A DNA stretch of 64,000 nucleotides from the NCBI GenBank assembly GCA_036936605.1, contig JAUPFV010000001.1, positions 319,450,250-319,514,249 of the forward strand, in the 5' to 3' direction. Numbering within the stretch: the first letter of the stretch is position 1; each line of letters opens with the position of its first letter. Shown here in pieces: positions 10,531 through 23,414 of the stretch. The DNA comes from Limnanthes douglasii subsp. nivea. Its lineage: Eukaryota; Streptophyta; Magnoliopsida; Brassicales; Limnanthaceae. The translations under genes were made by a program, and so were the position numbers. A model generated the notes under the pieces. That model worked only from the letters and a program-made list of their open reading frames with translations, did not search any database and was not told where the DNA came from.

Positions 10531-11699
10531 ATTTTTCTTTCTGCGCTCCTAAGATCCCAGCATGCATATTACTTTAAATATACTTATAATCTAAACTTAT
10601 ATTATATATTAGTCAAAAATATTATACAATACTTTGTATATGATAGTTTAGTGTATGCAAACTCATTGTTTATTAATTGGTGCATAAAATTTCAAAAACA
10701 TAACTTTTTACATATAATACTCCTACCATATAAACATCTACATTCTTCTTAACTGAATGCATACCAATTTAACTTGTATATAATATTTTTTTGTCACTTT
10801 AATGTTAAATAGTAAAAGAGCAAGACCTAAATTTTAAACATCGATGTTTTGGTGTGGTTATTTATTTTATCTATATTGTTTTCTTTAAATCTAAAATATA
10901 TTAGATATATATTTTGTTGTATTTTTTTTAATGCACAACAGTTTTATTTTATCCTATCCCAAATGAAATCGCCAAAAATAAATGCGAATGAAGATTCTTA
11001 TATTAACAGAATAATATTTCTCACTAGTAAACTAAATAAATCATTCTTCATCACCAGCCGTAGAGTCTATATTATTATTAAATACATGAATGGTGATAAA
11101 TATGAAAACATATGATTATACACACTTTGGTGGGGTCGATAAAGTCTTAATTTTCTGGAATTTGAAAACATCCAAAATGAATCAATTTCGTCTAGATAAA
11201 TTTACAAGTCATGATTAATATTATTAATAATGATAATAATAATAGTAAATAATAATGTTGCAAGAAGCGTGACCTTTGATAATATTTTCACAATACTTGT
11301 TTATGTTGCATTCCTAACTGAATACTTGCCAGACTTACGAGGTTTTAACCATCATTATACGTAAAACATATTGTATATCATTTACAATAATATATTTTAT
11401 GATGATCATTATTAAACAACTTATGATCATTGACATTTATGCAAAAACATCACTTTTAAATTACATCACCTCATTCAATAAGAAGTAACACATCAAATCC
11501 AACTAAGTGACATCCAAACGTCAAAAAAATCTTTCATATATTATGTTTAATTTTTAACAAATGATACACTAAAATATTATACAAAATTATACTCATAGTG
11601 ACGATGGTTATGTCATCATCTCAAAGAAATAATAAATCATGTGATTACATAAAATTATTTATTAATGAAACAATAAATTTATATGATGGTGTATATTAA

Positions 11700-12045
11700 T
11701 GAGGGTAGAATTTATTCGATCGGCGAGTCAAATGAGTGGAATATTGAACCAATATCTAGTTTGTAATATAGACCCAACAAATATGTAATGTTGAGGGTCT
11801 TTTGTGTAATAAGGAATAGTTGTGTTTTATTTAGTAAATTAGTAGAGGGATTAGCCTCAAACGGATTAATTTTCTAGGACCAATGGTCCAATAAGCCAAC
11901 AGGCCCATCAGTGCTGCTATATAAAGCAACTTATATTTTATGAGTTTTAAAGAACTAAGGTTTTGGAGAAGATTGACTTTCTTCGGGTTGTCACTCTAGG
12001 GTTTCATTTATCGCTTTCTTGGTTCTTTTTGTCTTTTAATTATCA
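11700..12045 (+). repeat. Plus-strand LTR (left end uncertain), possibly from a truncated or solo element
   Basis: The block has a TATA box (GCTATATAAAGCAAC at about 11928-11942). It ends TTATCA at 12045, directly followed by AA and a PBS-like TGACGACCACAGTGGG. That is the same arrangement, and nearly the same PBS, as E3 (TTGGCGACCACAGTGGG). The start near 11700 is estimated from loss of recognisable features. No partner LTR was found in 12064-14170, so this is a truncated element end. Confidence 0.6.
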
Positions 12046-12047
12046 AA

Positions 12048-12063
12048 TGACGACCACAGTGGG
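12048..12063 (+). other. Primer-binding site of the plus-strand element
   Basis: TGACGACCACAGTGGG starts three bases after the LTR end. It differs from the E3 PBS (TGGCGACCACAGTGGG) by one base, a G-to-A change in the TGG that pairs with the tRNA CCA end. Both elements therefore probably used the same tRNA primer. Confidence 0.65.
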
Positions 12064-14289
12064 AGGATTGGTACCCGAATACTATATCCAAAACCAGATA
12101 AGATACGAAATCTAACAATCCGCTCGTCTTTAATCTCGATGCTAGTATATGACGACCATCAATATGTATAGAATCGGTGACCACATATCAGCGAACGTGT
12201 ATCCTCCTGATGATGCAAATCGAAAAAGAGTTTATAATTTATCTTGATTTGTTCATGATCATCAGATTCCAAGCTATTCATACTGAGTTATTCTTCATGT
12301 AAACCGACTCGTTTACAGATTCCAATCTCACCAGTAAACCAAGTGTTTTGCACCTTGTTGACGCTTTATTTATGGTAGAAAATCAAAATGATCGCGTTGA
12401 TATTTACATGGATGGAACCAATTTCTATGTTACATGGGTTTAACAAGAATTTCATCCTTAAATATAAGGCATGTAGATTAAGCATGACTATGCTTTTGTT
12501 TGGAAGCTGCAATGGTATGCAGATGCATTTTAGAGCTATGTCGATACTATTATTATTCAGGTAACGATATGCTTGGTAACTTTAGAATTCTCTGGATCTT
12601 GAGGTGGAATTGGATTCGTCACTCATTATGTATTGATTATTGTATTTTATGCGAGAAAGAGAGAAACAACCTAAGCTGTATACATCACAAATTTAGGAGT
12701 TGTTTGTTAGCTTCGTTGTTCAATTGTATGATCCTCTATCAAAGAACAACTAGAAACTCAGATTTTGAGAAGAGGTGTATGTCGTGTTTAATTATTTCTA
12801 AAGTTATGAAATGTGTCAAACACAATGCATAATGTTTTACATTGATGCTTTACGGATTAGGAAATGATGTGACACCTTACCTTAATGATTCATTTTTGTT
12901 AATTTATTTTTATTTTCATTATAACATTGTGTACACTTATTCTTGTGTACACTTAAGGAATATTATTATTTTATTTTTTCTCTCAAGGTTTTACAAATTT
13001 CAGCCTTTGTTGTATTTCTTATTAGTTTGATTTAGTTTTTGCATGCAAAATTAAAATCTTATGCCAAACATTACTTTTAACTGCTTCTTGTATCTTTATT
13101 TACAGATACCACTCTTTCCGAAGAACGTATAATTTTTTTTCAAGACAATGTATAGCATTTTTTACTTCAATCCTCATGAAATATATAATGTATCGTTTGT
13201 GCCAGAACTAATACAATGAAAAAGATCGATAGGATTTTTGATGGTAAGTTTGACTCTTGTAACATATTATAAAGGATGAAAGAATTAAATAATGTAAACT
13301 CATTACCTCATTTGCGCAATTAATCTGACAAGGTACTTAGATGGTAAGTTCTGAGCTTTCTAAATTACTAGTTGTAAGTAGTGAAACTTTGGCTGCATCC
13401 ACTAGTATTACTATTATGATTTTTTAGGTTTGAAATCCTATGGAAAATTGGAAGTCACTATAAGATGTGTTTAGCTGTACTAAACATTGATCTTTTGTTC
13501 GAGAAAATATCTTTTAATGTAAGCGACTCCATAAAAGTGTAAAGAAAATAATTTTGTCTTCTGTTTCTAGATTTAAAAAATCAGAAGTGAAATTGGTTTA
13601 TAAGTCTATCTACAAGTTTGTTACATGCTTGAATTTATGAGGTAAGTTAATGTATTATAAGTAACAAAGTCATACAGATCCAAAACAAGAAATATAGAAA
13701 GCGGAAGCATACTTTTATTGATGCAATTCATTCTGAGATTAACCACGTCGTAGATATTTTTTGTGGTATTTAGTCTATGAATTTATATATAGTGTGTGAA
13801 AATTGTTAGTTGTATTCTTTTATCATTTAAATTAGAACTGTTGAAACTATATAATGCCTTCATATGCTATTAAGATGCATTGTCTTCCAACAGATTACCT
13901 TCAAATGGAATATTCGACCTAAGTATTAAGCATTAATTGCTATGTCATTTGGGACCATGTGTTGTCATAAGTATTAAGCGTTTATTTTATTGTTCTATTA
14001 TGTAGGACCTTTGTTTTTCTAAGTATTAAGAATTTATTTTGTTGCTCAAATCATCATCATTAAAGGTCAGATTGGCTACCGATTTTCTATGATGGTAGTT
14101 TGACAACTTGTTTATCAGATGAACCTCAAAGTCTTTATTGTGCTTTTTTAGACTGAGTTTGGTCTTGCCATCGTGTCTCCAACAAAAATAGTATGGAGCC
14201 AGTGTCGTTTTTTCTATCGTCTTTTTTTTTTCCAGTATTTCGTATATCGAATCTTCATTACTTCTCTCTTCACGTCGTTACCCTTCTTT

Positions 14290-16200
14290 ATGCTTGATCA
14301 ACTGGATAAGCTCACTATTGTCAATTAACATATGGATCTCTTCTCGCAATTTCTAGTAGTCATTAATTGCATGATCTTCGTTATTATGGTATGCACATAA
14401 ACATCTACGAGATATTTCGTAACTAGGGGTTAGCATGCTACATGGATGCGGATAGTATGTTCTCTCTTTGGCTTTTTCGAAGATGGATGCTATATTCTCA
14501 GTCAGAGGTAAAACGTTTGAGTTGGGTTTTCAGAATACGATGACATCGATCTACTTATTGGAGCTCTTCTGACCTTGTCCCTTATCCTCATATATGGGAC
14601 CAACACCTTTGACTCTTGGGGTTTATGTTAGGAAGATGATGCAATCTTAGAGTTTTCGTGATGGAAGCAAACAATAGAAACAAAGTTGACGGTTACAAGA
14701 ACTCAGAAGAGCAGAAGAACATTACATAAAACCTTAACCCTAGGTTAAAAAGTAAAAAAGACTCATAAAAATAATTTTTTAAAATTTAATTAATCAAAGT
14801 TTAACGAAAAAAGAGCGTATAGAATGCTTTATAAGTTGAATTTGGATATCAAACTTCGTGACAACACATTTTCGAAAACTAACGGGCTCGTCAAAATCTT
14901 CGATTTGAGACATGTTTGACCCAATTCTGATACTTGAGCAAGAAACCAGTCTGTCTGCATTTTTAGCTACATCACTTCGACTCTGATAAATTGATCTAAT
15001 CTAGTCAAAATATCTCTCGTAGTTTCAACATGAAATCTAACAAGGTCATCGTACATCAAACCTTCCTTGTCCAGTCTTCTATTAAATGATGCCACATCAA
15101 CGTCCTCTTTGTACATTGACAAGGCATCCATCTCATGAACAAATATTTGAACATAGATTTTTATTGTTTCTCATTTTATTTGATATATATTCATAATAGA
15201 GTTGTTTTCTTTCTTATGTACCTTGTTTCCAACAAATCGATTCATGTAATCTCTCCAAAGGCCTTCGAAATCTCGAAGCATTCCTTTCGGTAAGTTATTC
15301 AACCAGTAAAGTGTGTTTCTCTTAAACATCATAAAAAGGCTCTATATAATAAAACATCATCTGGGTTGAACCACATCATCATATTTCTGAATTATTCCAG
15401 ATTGTGTTATGAGTCCCTTGACCCATCGTTTTCATTCGGTAAGAATAAATTTTGCGTGAAAATTTTCCCTCCAGAATTTTCCTAACGAAGGAAGATTCCT
15501 AGATTATATAAGCTGTTATTTTGTGTCTCTCTTCATCATACTCTACCGCTCTCCTTTCATTGCTCATATTTGACACCTTATTACTCGGCTAATTTTCATA
15601 CTCGAAGCTCTTTAGTTTTCTCATTTTTTTTACAGTTACACTCACCCACATGCTTGACATTTTCTGCCTTATATCTCGCCCTTTCAGTGTGACTCACCTT
15701 AATAAAAAAATTGTATGATCCTTGTTTTATTTTTTTATGAGAAGACCTTCGCGTTCAATAAACGTAACGCCCAATGAACGTTTTCATTCTTATTTTGGAT
15801 TCCTGGTCTATTTCGAATTACAACTGATTCACTTTAAATTGATCTTGTTTTATCACTTTGATCTGCATTTTTATGAGTTGCACATTAAATGGAATAGTTT
15901 TATTCATGAACTGGCGTGATCTCAGCGTTTACACTGGTTTTTGCATCAATCAAACCACCTTGGGTTTGATTGCCCCCATACTAGGCACCATACATTTCTC
16001 AAATCGATTGACTATCAGCTCTTGTTACAATTGCTTAAACATTTTTTCCCGATCAGTTATGGTGTACCCGAGAGCCGACTGACTCAAAAGTTGGTTTCGT
16101 CTCAGATTTATCTTGTTAGACGGAAAGCTCGTCGTGACTCCCGAGACAGCTAATGTATTACCTCGAATAAGACAAATCCCTAGATTTTGCTTTTTCAATT
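14290..16200 (-). pseudogene. E2 gag remnants
   Basis: At 14290-14520 the minus strand matches the knuckle region of E1 gag (about 5630-5870), including the stretch before the knuckle and the IYEKTKG-like region. At 15220-15450 it encodes a Retrotrans_gag-like block: NPDDVLLYRAF, then words comparable to LPKGMLRDFEGLWRDYM, in more than one frame. About 14880-15140 also reads as a charged gag-like segment. Stops and frame changes are frequent. The rest to 16200 should be gag N-terminus and leader. Confidence 0.65.
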
Positions 16201-16282
16201 CCCAAAGTTGTCATCACTATTGGCATACTAAAACTCAAATCATTGAAAAAATAAAAATAATTCTCATAGACGATGCCAAATT

Positions 16283-16880
16283 TGATAAAGGTAATCCTTC
16301 TAAAATATAGAACCAAGATGATAAAGGATAATCGAGAAAGAAAATTATTATGAATATAATAATTTTTGTATGTCCAAATATGATCAATCTTTACATTGAA
16401 GATTTTCCCCTTATTTATACTGCTCACGTGATATTCTCTCTCTAAATTTATTCTCTAACCATTATCTTTGAACGTATTAATGTACCCTAAAGGTTAGTCA
16501 CGGTTCATAATAAATGCGTAAACACGTTTCTTAGTAAAGTATGATGCAAGGACACGTGTCATCCTATAATAGCCATTTGAACTATCTCTTCATGCGCACG
16601 GTTTGTACCTCAATGACCCTCACTTGGTAGCTTGTTACCCTCGTCTCGTATGTGTCTTCGTCATCCTTTGGCTGCCTCATATTACCTGTAATATATCTTT
16701 TTGTCAGTTCTTTGATATAAGTTTACCTCGTCATTATAAGGAGTATATACTAATTATAGGATATAGCCTTATCATTTCTTGTTTTGGATGTGATGGGTCG
16801 TGGGTTTTAAAATATATTATTTGCCGGATCAGGGATAGGTTACATGTTTTAAAAATTTCTCAGCGGATATTCATCCAACT
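16283..16880 (-). repeat. E2 5' LTR (approximate)
   Basis: A PBS-like TTGGCATCGTC on the minus strand (about 16271-16281) adjoins this block, with the same AA spacing as in E1 and E3. Inside, the minus strand has a TATA-like GTATAAATAAGGG at about 16407-16419. The outer end is estimated; 16890-17250 is very AT-rich and I see nothing in it. Confidence 0.5.
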
Positions 16881-17479
16881 TTGACCCAACGAATATCTTT
16901 TATTTTAATATTAATAATTAATAATTATTATATTTTTATTTTTATAAATCTCTATATTATATTTTAGTGTGATTGGAATATTTTTATATTTAGGATTTTG
17001 TTTTTGATAATTTTATTATTATATATATCTAAGTAAATTTAAAATTATATTAAATTATTTTATATTTAATAAATTTAAAATTTTGAATTGAATAAAAAGT
17101 AAAAATAAATTACATAAGTAAATTTAAAATTTTGTTAACAATTTTACATATTTAAATAACAAATGTAATTATTAAAAATTAAACGTAAGTAAATATAATT
17201 TTAAAATAATAAATATTATTATATATCTGTTATTAAAATTTTAAATTTATTATCTTTTTTTGTGTAAAAAACTTTAAATTAAATAAAATTGTTCATACAA
17301 AAAACCTGGGGCATACCCCGAGGAGATACATACGACTTGAAAAAGTCGGAAAAGATACTAAATAGCAAACATAAAAGTTGTAAAGTGTTAAAGTGCAAAC
17401 AGACATAGTATTACGTGCTAAAGAGCCATCGAGAGGGACTAGACGATAATCAGACTGGAAACTCCATGATCTCTAGGTA

Positions 17480-20400
17480 GGGATAACCACGCTCCATACC
17501 AACAAAAGCGGAAACCTGCAGAAAATTAGATAGAGTAATAAAATATATTTAAAACTATTACATACGCCAGCTAATTTTGGTACCATGGAATCTAAACCGA
17601 ATATCCGATATAATTTGGTGAGATACCATAGAGGCAGAGGCCGAAGCGAAACCAAATATTCTTGTATTCCGCTCTTTCGAAACGTGATAAATTACCGCGC
17701 CAAAGAAGGTTCGTCAAAGATGATGGTCTCGAGAGTTAGACCAATTTGACGTTATATATAACCAAGATTTTCAGCACAATGAAGTTAAAGGGAATCCTAG
17801 TTTAATACTAACATAGGTCCAAATACTTTGAGTGAAGCTACAATCATAGAGTAGATGATAGATAGATTCAGAGTCAGATTTACATAAGGCACAGTCAGGT
17901 GGGGTGTTAAGACCCCAATTGAGAAGCTTATCTCTGGTAGCAAGCTTTCCCAGGATAGCGAGCTATAAGATAAAGTAGTGGCGGGGAATATTGAATTTAT
18001 TCCATACTAACCCGACCCACCCCAATTTTGGGGCAGGCGTATTAAATGGCGTTGTACGTGTCTTTAATGGTGAATGAGGTGGATCCAGCTTTCGTATTCC
18101 AGATAGGAACATCATTTGTGAAGATGTTGGGTGGAGGTAGAGTAAGGATAAGATTGTGGATCTCCGTGAGATTAGCTCGGCTTCGAGCTCTCGTTGATCT
18201 AATGTTAGCAGACCAATTCCATTCACCATCGAGTATGATATCCGAAACCTTGAGGTATTGTCCAAGACGGGAATCAATGATGGTATGGGAGTCATAATAC
18301 GTTGCAAGAGAGGTAAAGAAGAGCCAAGGATCATGCTAGAAAGAAGTACTCAGACCATTTCCTATTGCCACCCTGTACAAATTACTAGCCATATGGCGAA
18401 GACGAAGAATTTTCCTTTTGATCCAAGAGGGAGATGAGTCAATAAAGATGGCCCAAAATTTTTTATTTTTTATTTTTTCAGATTTAATCCAATCACAACG
18501 GATGGAATGGTTTTTATTACTAACTATAGACCAAAGATGCTTGAGGACAACCGTTTGACTCCAGATTTTTTAGCCTAGGATGCGAAGGTCGCCCTCTTTA
18601 TAGGGAGAAGTGACCGAAGTCCAAGCCATTTTGGCCCCATGAATTTTCATGGCAGTTCCAGACCATAGGAAACGACAAAGATATTGGGTTAATTCTTTAA
18701 TGATCATAGAGGGGAGAATAAAGATAGAATACCAATATACCTGACCAACAAATAAGACTGACTTGATAAGTTGGAGCCTACCAGCGTAAGAGAGATGCTT
18801 TGAGGTCCATGTATCTATTCGGGAGGTAATCTTATGAAGAAGGGGACGGCAGTCGGTATGGTTGAGATGACCAGTAAAAAGGGGAACCCCCAGGTATTTG
18901 ACTGGGAGAGATCCTTTCGGGAAACACATAATGGGTAAAAGGTCCAAACGAAGAGAGTGATCGATACCAGAGATTTTTTTTTACTTTTGGAGGGGTTGAC
19001 TTTGAGACCCGAAAGAGAGTAAAAATCATCAAGACCTTCTTTGATGAGAAGAATGGAATTAGAGTCACCATGGCAGAAAATCATCAGGTCATCTACAAAG
19101 CAGAGGTTGATGATTTTAAGGTTGCGACACTTCTAGTGAAAGCGGAAGTTCTTATCTAAACTTTTTTCCTTAAGGATGCTAGAAAGGACTTGCATAACAA
19201 GGACAAAAATGAAGGGGGAAAGTAAGACCCTTTTTCCCTTTAAAGTTTCCATAAGGGTCAATATTAATATTAATGAAGTAAGAGGGAGTAGATATGCAGT
19301 TGATGATCCAGGTAATCATTTTATCAGGAAAATGCATCGCGACAAGAATGTCAAGGATGAGATGCCAACGGAAATTATCAAATGCTTTCATGATATCATT
19401 TTTAAGAGCAACCGTTTTGCCTCTACATTTATTATGGTAACCCCTTAAAATTTCTTGGGACAATAAGATGTTATCAAAAATATTTCTTCCCGCTACAAAT
19501 GTCGATTGTGATGAATCTATGAGGTAAGGAAAAGAGTCCTTACTTCTATTTGTTAAGATATTAGAGATGATTTTGTATACCACATTACAAAGAACAATAT
19601 GTCTAAAATCAGCAGGCATAGAAGGAGAGTCTTTTTTGGGGATGAGGGCAATATAGGTTGAATTCCAGGACATATCCAGAAATCCCTAATGAAAAAACTC
19701 AAGGACTCCGTTACAGATTTCAGTACCAACAATGTTCCAAGAGGACTTAAAGAAACTAGATTTGAATACATCGGGACCCGAAGATTTATTACTATCGATA
19801 CTTAATAGAGCAGACTTAATCTCATCGCAAGAGATATCGCGAATCATTAAGTCCTTATCCGTATTAGTAACTTTAGCAGAAAGAAGAGATGAGGCAATAT
19901 CCAGACCAGGGTAGTTAGCAGGATGCTTAGTACCTAAGGAGTTTTCAAAATAACTCACAATGACCTTAGAAACACTAGCAGGGGTGGACATAGCGGTTCC
20001 AGAGTCATTATTAATGAAGATAATCTTATTACACAAAAGCCAGGATTTAATAATATTGTGAAAGAATTTAGTAATCTTATCACCATGCTTGATCCAGTTT
20101 TCTCTAGATTTTGCTTCAGAAAGGATTCTTCAGCTCGACTCAGAAAAATAAAAGATAAGGAAGCCTCGATTTCTTTAGCGACCAAACGGGGATTGAGAGG
20201 GTCAGAAGCAATATTTTATTGTGCTTGAAATAAGATTTTCTTTGCATAAGAGACTCTAGAACTTATGTCGATATACTCATTGCGGTTGAGCTTAGTAAGT
20301 TCAGACTGTAGACGAATGATTTTGCCACTGACCAACTTCATACTAGAGGAAGAGATGAGGGAGTTCCAACAATTGGAAACAATGTCCTTAAAAAGCGGGT

Positions 20401-21160
20401 GGGATTGCCACGTGTTGAAGTATTTGAGGGGTTTCTTACGTTTTTTACGAGGATAACCAAGGTTAAAAGTAACCATGGTATGATCGGAAGAACGAACAAA
20501 CCCAAAATGAGCGTAAAACATGGGAAAAAGGATATCCCAATCAGGGTTAACAAGGACTGTGTCAATTTTGGAAAGAATAGGATGAGAAGGTTGTTTATTA
20601 ATCCAAGTAAAGGGAAATCCCGTAGATCGGAGATCACTTAGTTCACATTGGAAATAGTAATTATTAAAATCATCAATTGCTGAAGACCAGTTATCAAAAG
20701 AACCCTAGGGCTCATCCGGATGATGGAGAGCGTTAAAGTCCCCAAGAGAAACCCAAGGAATGTGTTTATCAAGTTTAGAGATAGAAATTAAGTCCTTCCA
20801 AAGATGGGTACGGTCATAAGCATCATTAAAATCATAAATGGCAGTGAGCCTGAAAGAAGCATTATAATTGTGAAATTTGGCCATAGAATGAATGTACTGG
20901 AGGGATTGGGAAATCTTAGAAATGGTAATAACACTAGGGTTCCAAGTAATTCATATTCTACCTAATGGGTGGGAGTCGTGGTTGGTAATAACATGCCAAA
21001 AGGGGACCATATGTCTAACAATAGAGTCTACATTATAAAATTGGACTTTAGTTTCCACTATAATTAATAAAGATATACTATTACTAATAATGAAATCAGT
21101 AACATCATTTTGCCTAACAGGGTCATTAAGACCCCGAACATTCCAAGAAGCAATATTCAT
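17480..21160 (-). pseudogene. LINE ORF2: endonuclease, reverse transcriptase, zf-RVT
   Basis: It starts MNIASWNVRGLNDP at 21160, the classic start of the APE-type endonuclease of plant L1 ORF2. The endonuclease end (SSDHTMVTFNL) is at about 20480. RT blocks at 19179-19673 include STYIALIPKKD, ADFRHIVLCNVVYKI and MKAFDNFRWHLI, with later RT at 18815-19084. VKYLGVPLFTGHL and GRLQLIKSVL follow at 18570-18947. The zf-RVT domain (CALC ... HLLYDCSFTQSIW) is at about 17820-17915. The domains lie in different frames with stops between them. The protein would nick target DNA and prime reverse transcription there. Confidence 0.88.
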
Positions 21161-21182
21161 AAAGAGAAAGACTTATAGTGTA

Positions 21183-23414
21183 TCAGACGATGGTCTTATC
21201 GGAGGACATAACCTTTTTACCCTTATCTTTGGCATCAGTCGTGTGAAGCCTTTTCGGAGGCGAGTCCACCTCCTCTCCACTCTCCACCTCAGTGACCTCA
21301 TCAATGGAATGGAGGCGAAATATATGGTCTAACTCTGGATCAATCTCAGAAGGGTCCTCTTCAGTAGACGATGTCGGAATATGCAATATAGGAATCTTGA
21401 TGGGACCTTTTTTGCAAAGGCGAGTAGGGTGACCAAAAACAACACAGTTAGCACACTCATGAGGGAGTCCCTGATACTCAATGGATACAATGATGAATTT
21501 TCCCCGGATCTCAAAAGTGATCTTAGAACGGATAGGAGATCACGCCGCAATCATAATACAGATACGAGCAAAACAACGTTTATCTTTCCTTTCCGTTTGA
21601 TGGTCCACATATAATGGGACCGAACCGATGTTGCTAAAACCCTCCACCATCCAAAGTTATAAAGGTAAATTAAAAACTTTAACCCAAATAGGAATTTCAG
21701 TATGGGGATCTTTGATAAAAGAGGAAAGGGGTTCCAAGTTTTTCAGAATCATTAAGTTACCACCAAAATTTCAAGAGTCTTCATCGAAAACCTTTTTTGC
21801 CATAACCTCGAAACCAAATTTGAAAAGATAGTAACCTTCCAGAAAAGGCTTAAATTCCAAAATTCCAAACTTACTCAATATTGATTCAACATTGGCCTTG
21901 AGTAAAGTTATATTTTTAGGATGAGAGAGAAAATACCCCGCAAGGCACGCCTTCCAAGAATCTGGAGGACCCAAAGCCGAGTCATTCATGATGTAATCAT
22001 TCTCAATTAAATCCATATGACTAATACCAATCACCAAGAGGGAACTGTTATCGGTATGACCCGCAACAATACTCGCATGTGAAAAATTTGTGAGAGTATT
22101 ATGACGAGAGGTGGGAAAAGAGTTACCATTAGGAATAGCCTTGAAAGAAGGAGAGGTTGAAAACTTAGAAGGAATTTGAGCCAATTTATTTAAAAATTTC
22201 CTTCATTTAGGGCCTTTTCCAGCATTACCAAAGTTCCATAATTTGGTATCGGGGTTGTAAGTTGAGTCCCTACCAAACAAGCCTTTTCCTTTGTTAATGG
22301 AGGGCCTATCAATTGAAATGACATAAGTAGGCTCAATGAATTTCGAAGTCCTGCCCGCTTTGATAGGACCCGACTCCTAATCTAGGGTTTTTCCATTCTC
22401 TTTTCCAGGAACATATCCAGACCCCTATACGACTTCAGGCACACATTCAGACCCCAAAACAACTTTACCCAAAATCTTAAAACAAATAGAAGAACTAGTG
22501 GAACCATGAATTCTATCTTCACTTTTGGCGATTCTATTCGAAGTCAAATCAGTGTCGTTAGACCTAGACGGTGAAGGTAAGACTTTCTCAAACTAAACCC
22601 CCAACGAATGAGAGGGTATGGAGGTTTCATTCCTTGTGATCAGCCCCTGGTAAGGATCGGCAACCAAATTTTCAAAACTGAGACTGAGTTTCTCAAATGA
22701 GGGCGACGCGTGGGCATACCAAGTTCTGGTTGCTCCCATTTCGGACGAAGCAAACGGAGAGGAGGGTTTCGAGCTGCTAGATAGATGAACAGGAATAACT
22801 AGGCTTGTTGATAGAGGACATAAATGAATCACATCTCGAGAATCAATGATTCCCAAATCCAGGAAAAGATCACCACATATGGTAAGAGGCTTGGGCTGGA
22901 TTTCATCGATTGAGGCAATTAGGTTTTCGTAGAAGCTTAGATTAGCTGAGGAGGCCTCTCCCATTTCAGAAGTCAGCTGGTGAAACAAAGGAGGAATAAT
23001 GAGACCAGAGGCTGAAGAAAAATACAAACAAAGAAGACTTTGAGATTTGACCTCATGAGATGGAAGAAAGCTCTTCAGCTTAGACGAGAAGAAGTTTTGG
23101 AATATGATGTGACCATGGCCAGACCCGATATGGTGTCTGGCCAGCGCTAGGGTGTTTTTTACGTATGCTTCATGATGTGCAGGGATAAGGTGATGAACGT
23201 TGGAAGTTATGGAGAGAGAGATGAGGTTTATGGCTATACTGAAAACCGACAAGGGTGGAGGTATGGCTTCGATAGGGAGAGAAGGAGGTGGGGAAGATGG
23301 GAATGAAGCCAAAGATGAGAAGAAGTCTTGAGTTCTTAAAGAGGAGAAGGAGCCCAAAACCCCATAAGGCTTGGTCGGACGCACAGAATAATTTGAGTTC
23401 TTAGAGGGATCCAT
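21183..23414 (-). pseudogene. LINE ORF1: nucleic-acid-binding protein with CCHC knuckle
   Basis: It starts MDPSKNSNYS at 23414 with a Ser/Pro-rich N-terminus (273 open residues to 22593). Frame breaks follow. 21771-22184 encodes a segment resembling the DUF4283-type RNA-binding domain of plant L1 ORF1. 21414-21455 encodes CANCVVFGHPTRLC, a CX2CX4HX4C knuckle preceded by EYQGLPHE. The last part (about 21183-21386) is acidic, then Lys-rich. ORF1 proteins package element RNA. At least two frame changes make it non-functional. Confidence 0.8.

Larger units (their letters stand above)
10560..14170. other. Insert separating E2 protease and gag; mostly unassigned
   Basis: This segment interrupts the E2 gag-pro order. 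It is AT-rich and has no long ORF. It contains a plus-strand LTR and PBS (11700-12063). Downstream, 12100-12550 has short peptide-like stretches (for example NDRVDIYMDGTNFYVTW) broken by stops, which I cannot assign. 13000-14170 shows nothing recognisable apart from a repeated AAGTATTAAG word near 13920-14030. Confidence 0.5.
7617..16880 (-). mobile_element. E2: old, decayed Tat-type retrotransposon, interrupted twice
   Basis: Short translated blocks on the minus strand follow Tat order: integrase (from 7617), archaeal RNase H linker, RT, protease to about 10530, then gag at 14290-16200 and an LTR at about 16283-16880. E1 is inserted in its integrase, so the rest lies left of the window. About 3.6 kb of other DNA (10560-14170) separates protease from gag. 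Reading frames are destroyed throughout and no domain is complete. It is the oldest Tat copy here by nesting and decay. Confidence 0.75.

Noticed and set aside
12500..13030. Two plus-strand frames (110 and 62 residues)
   Set aside because: No recognisable domain, AT-rich low-complexity composition at the end, no supporting promoter or splice context.
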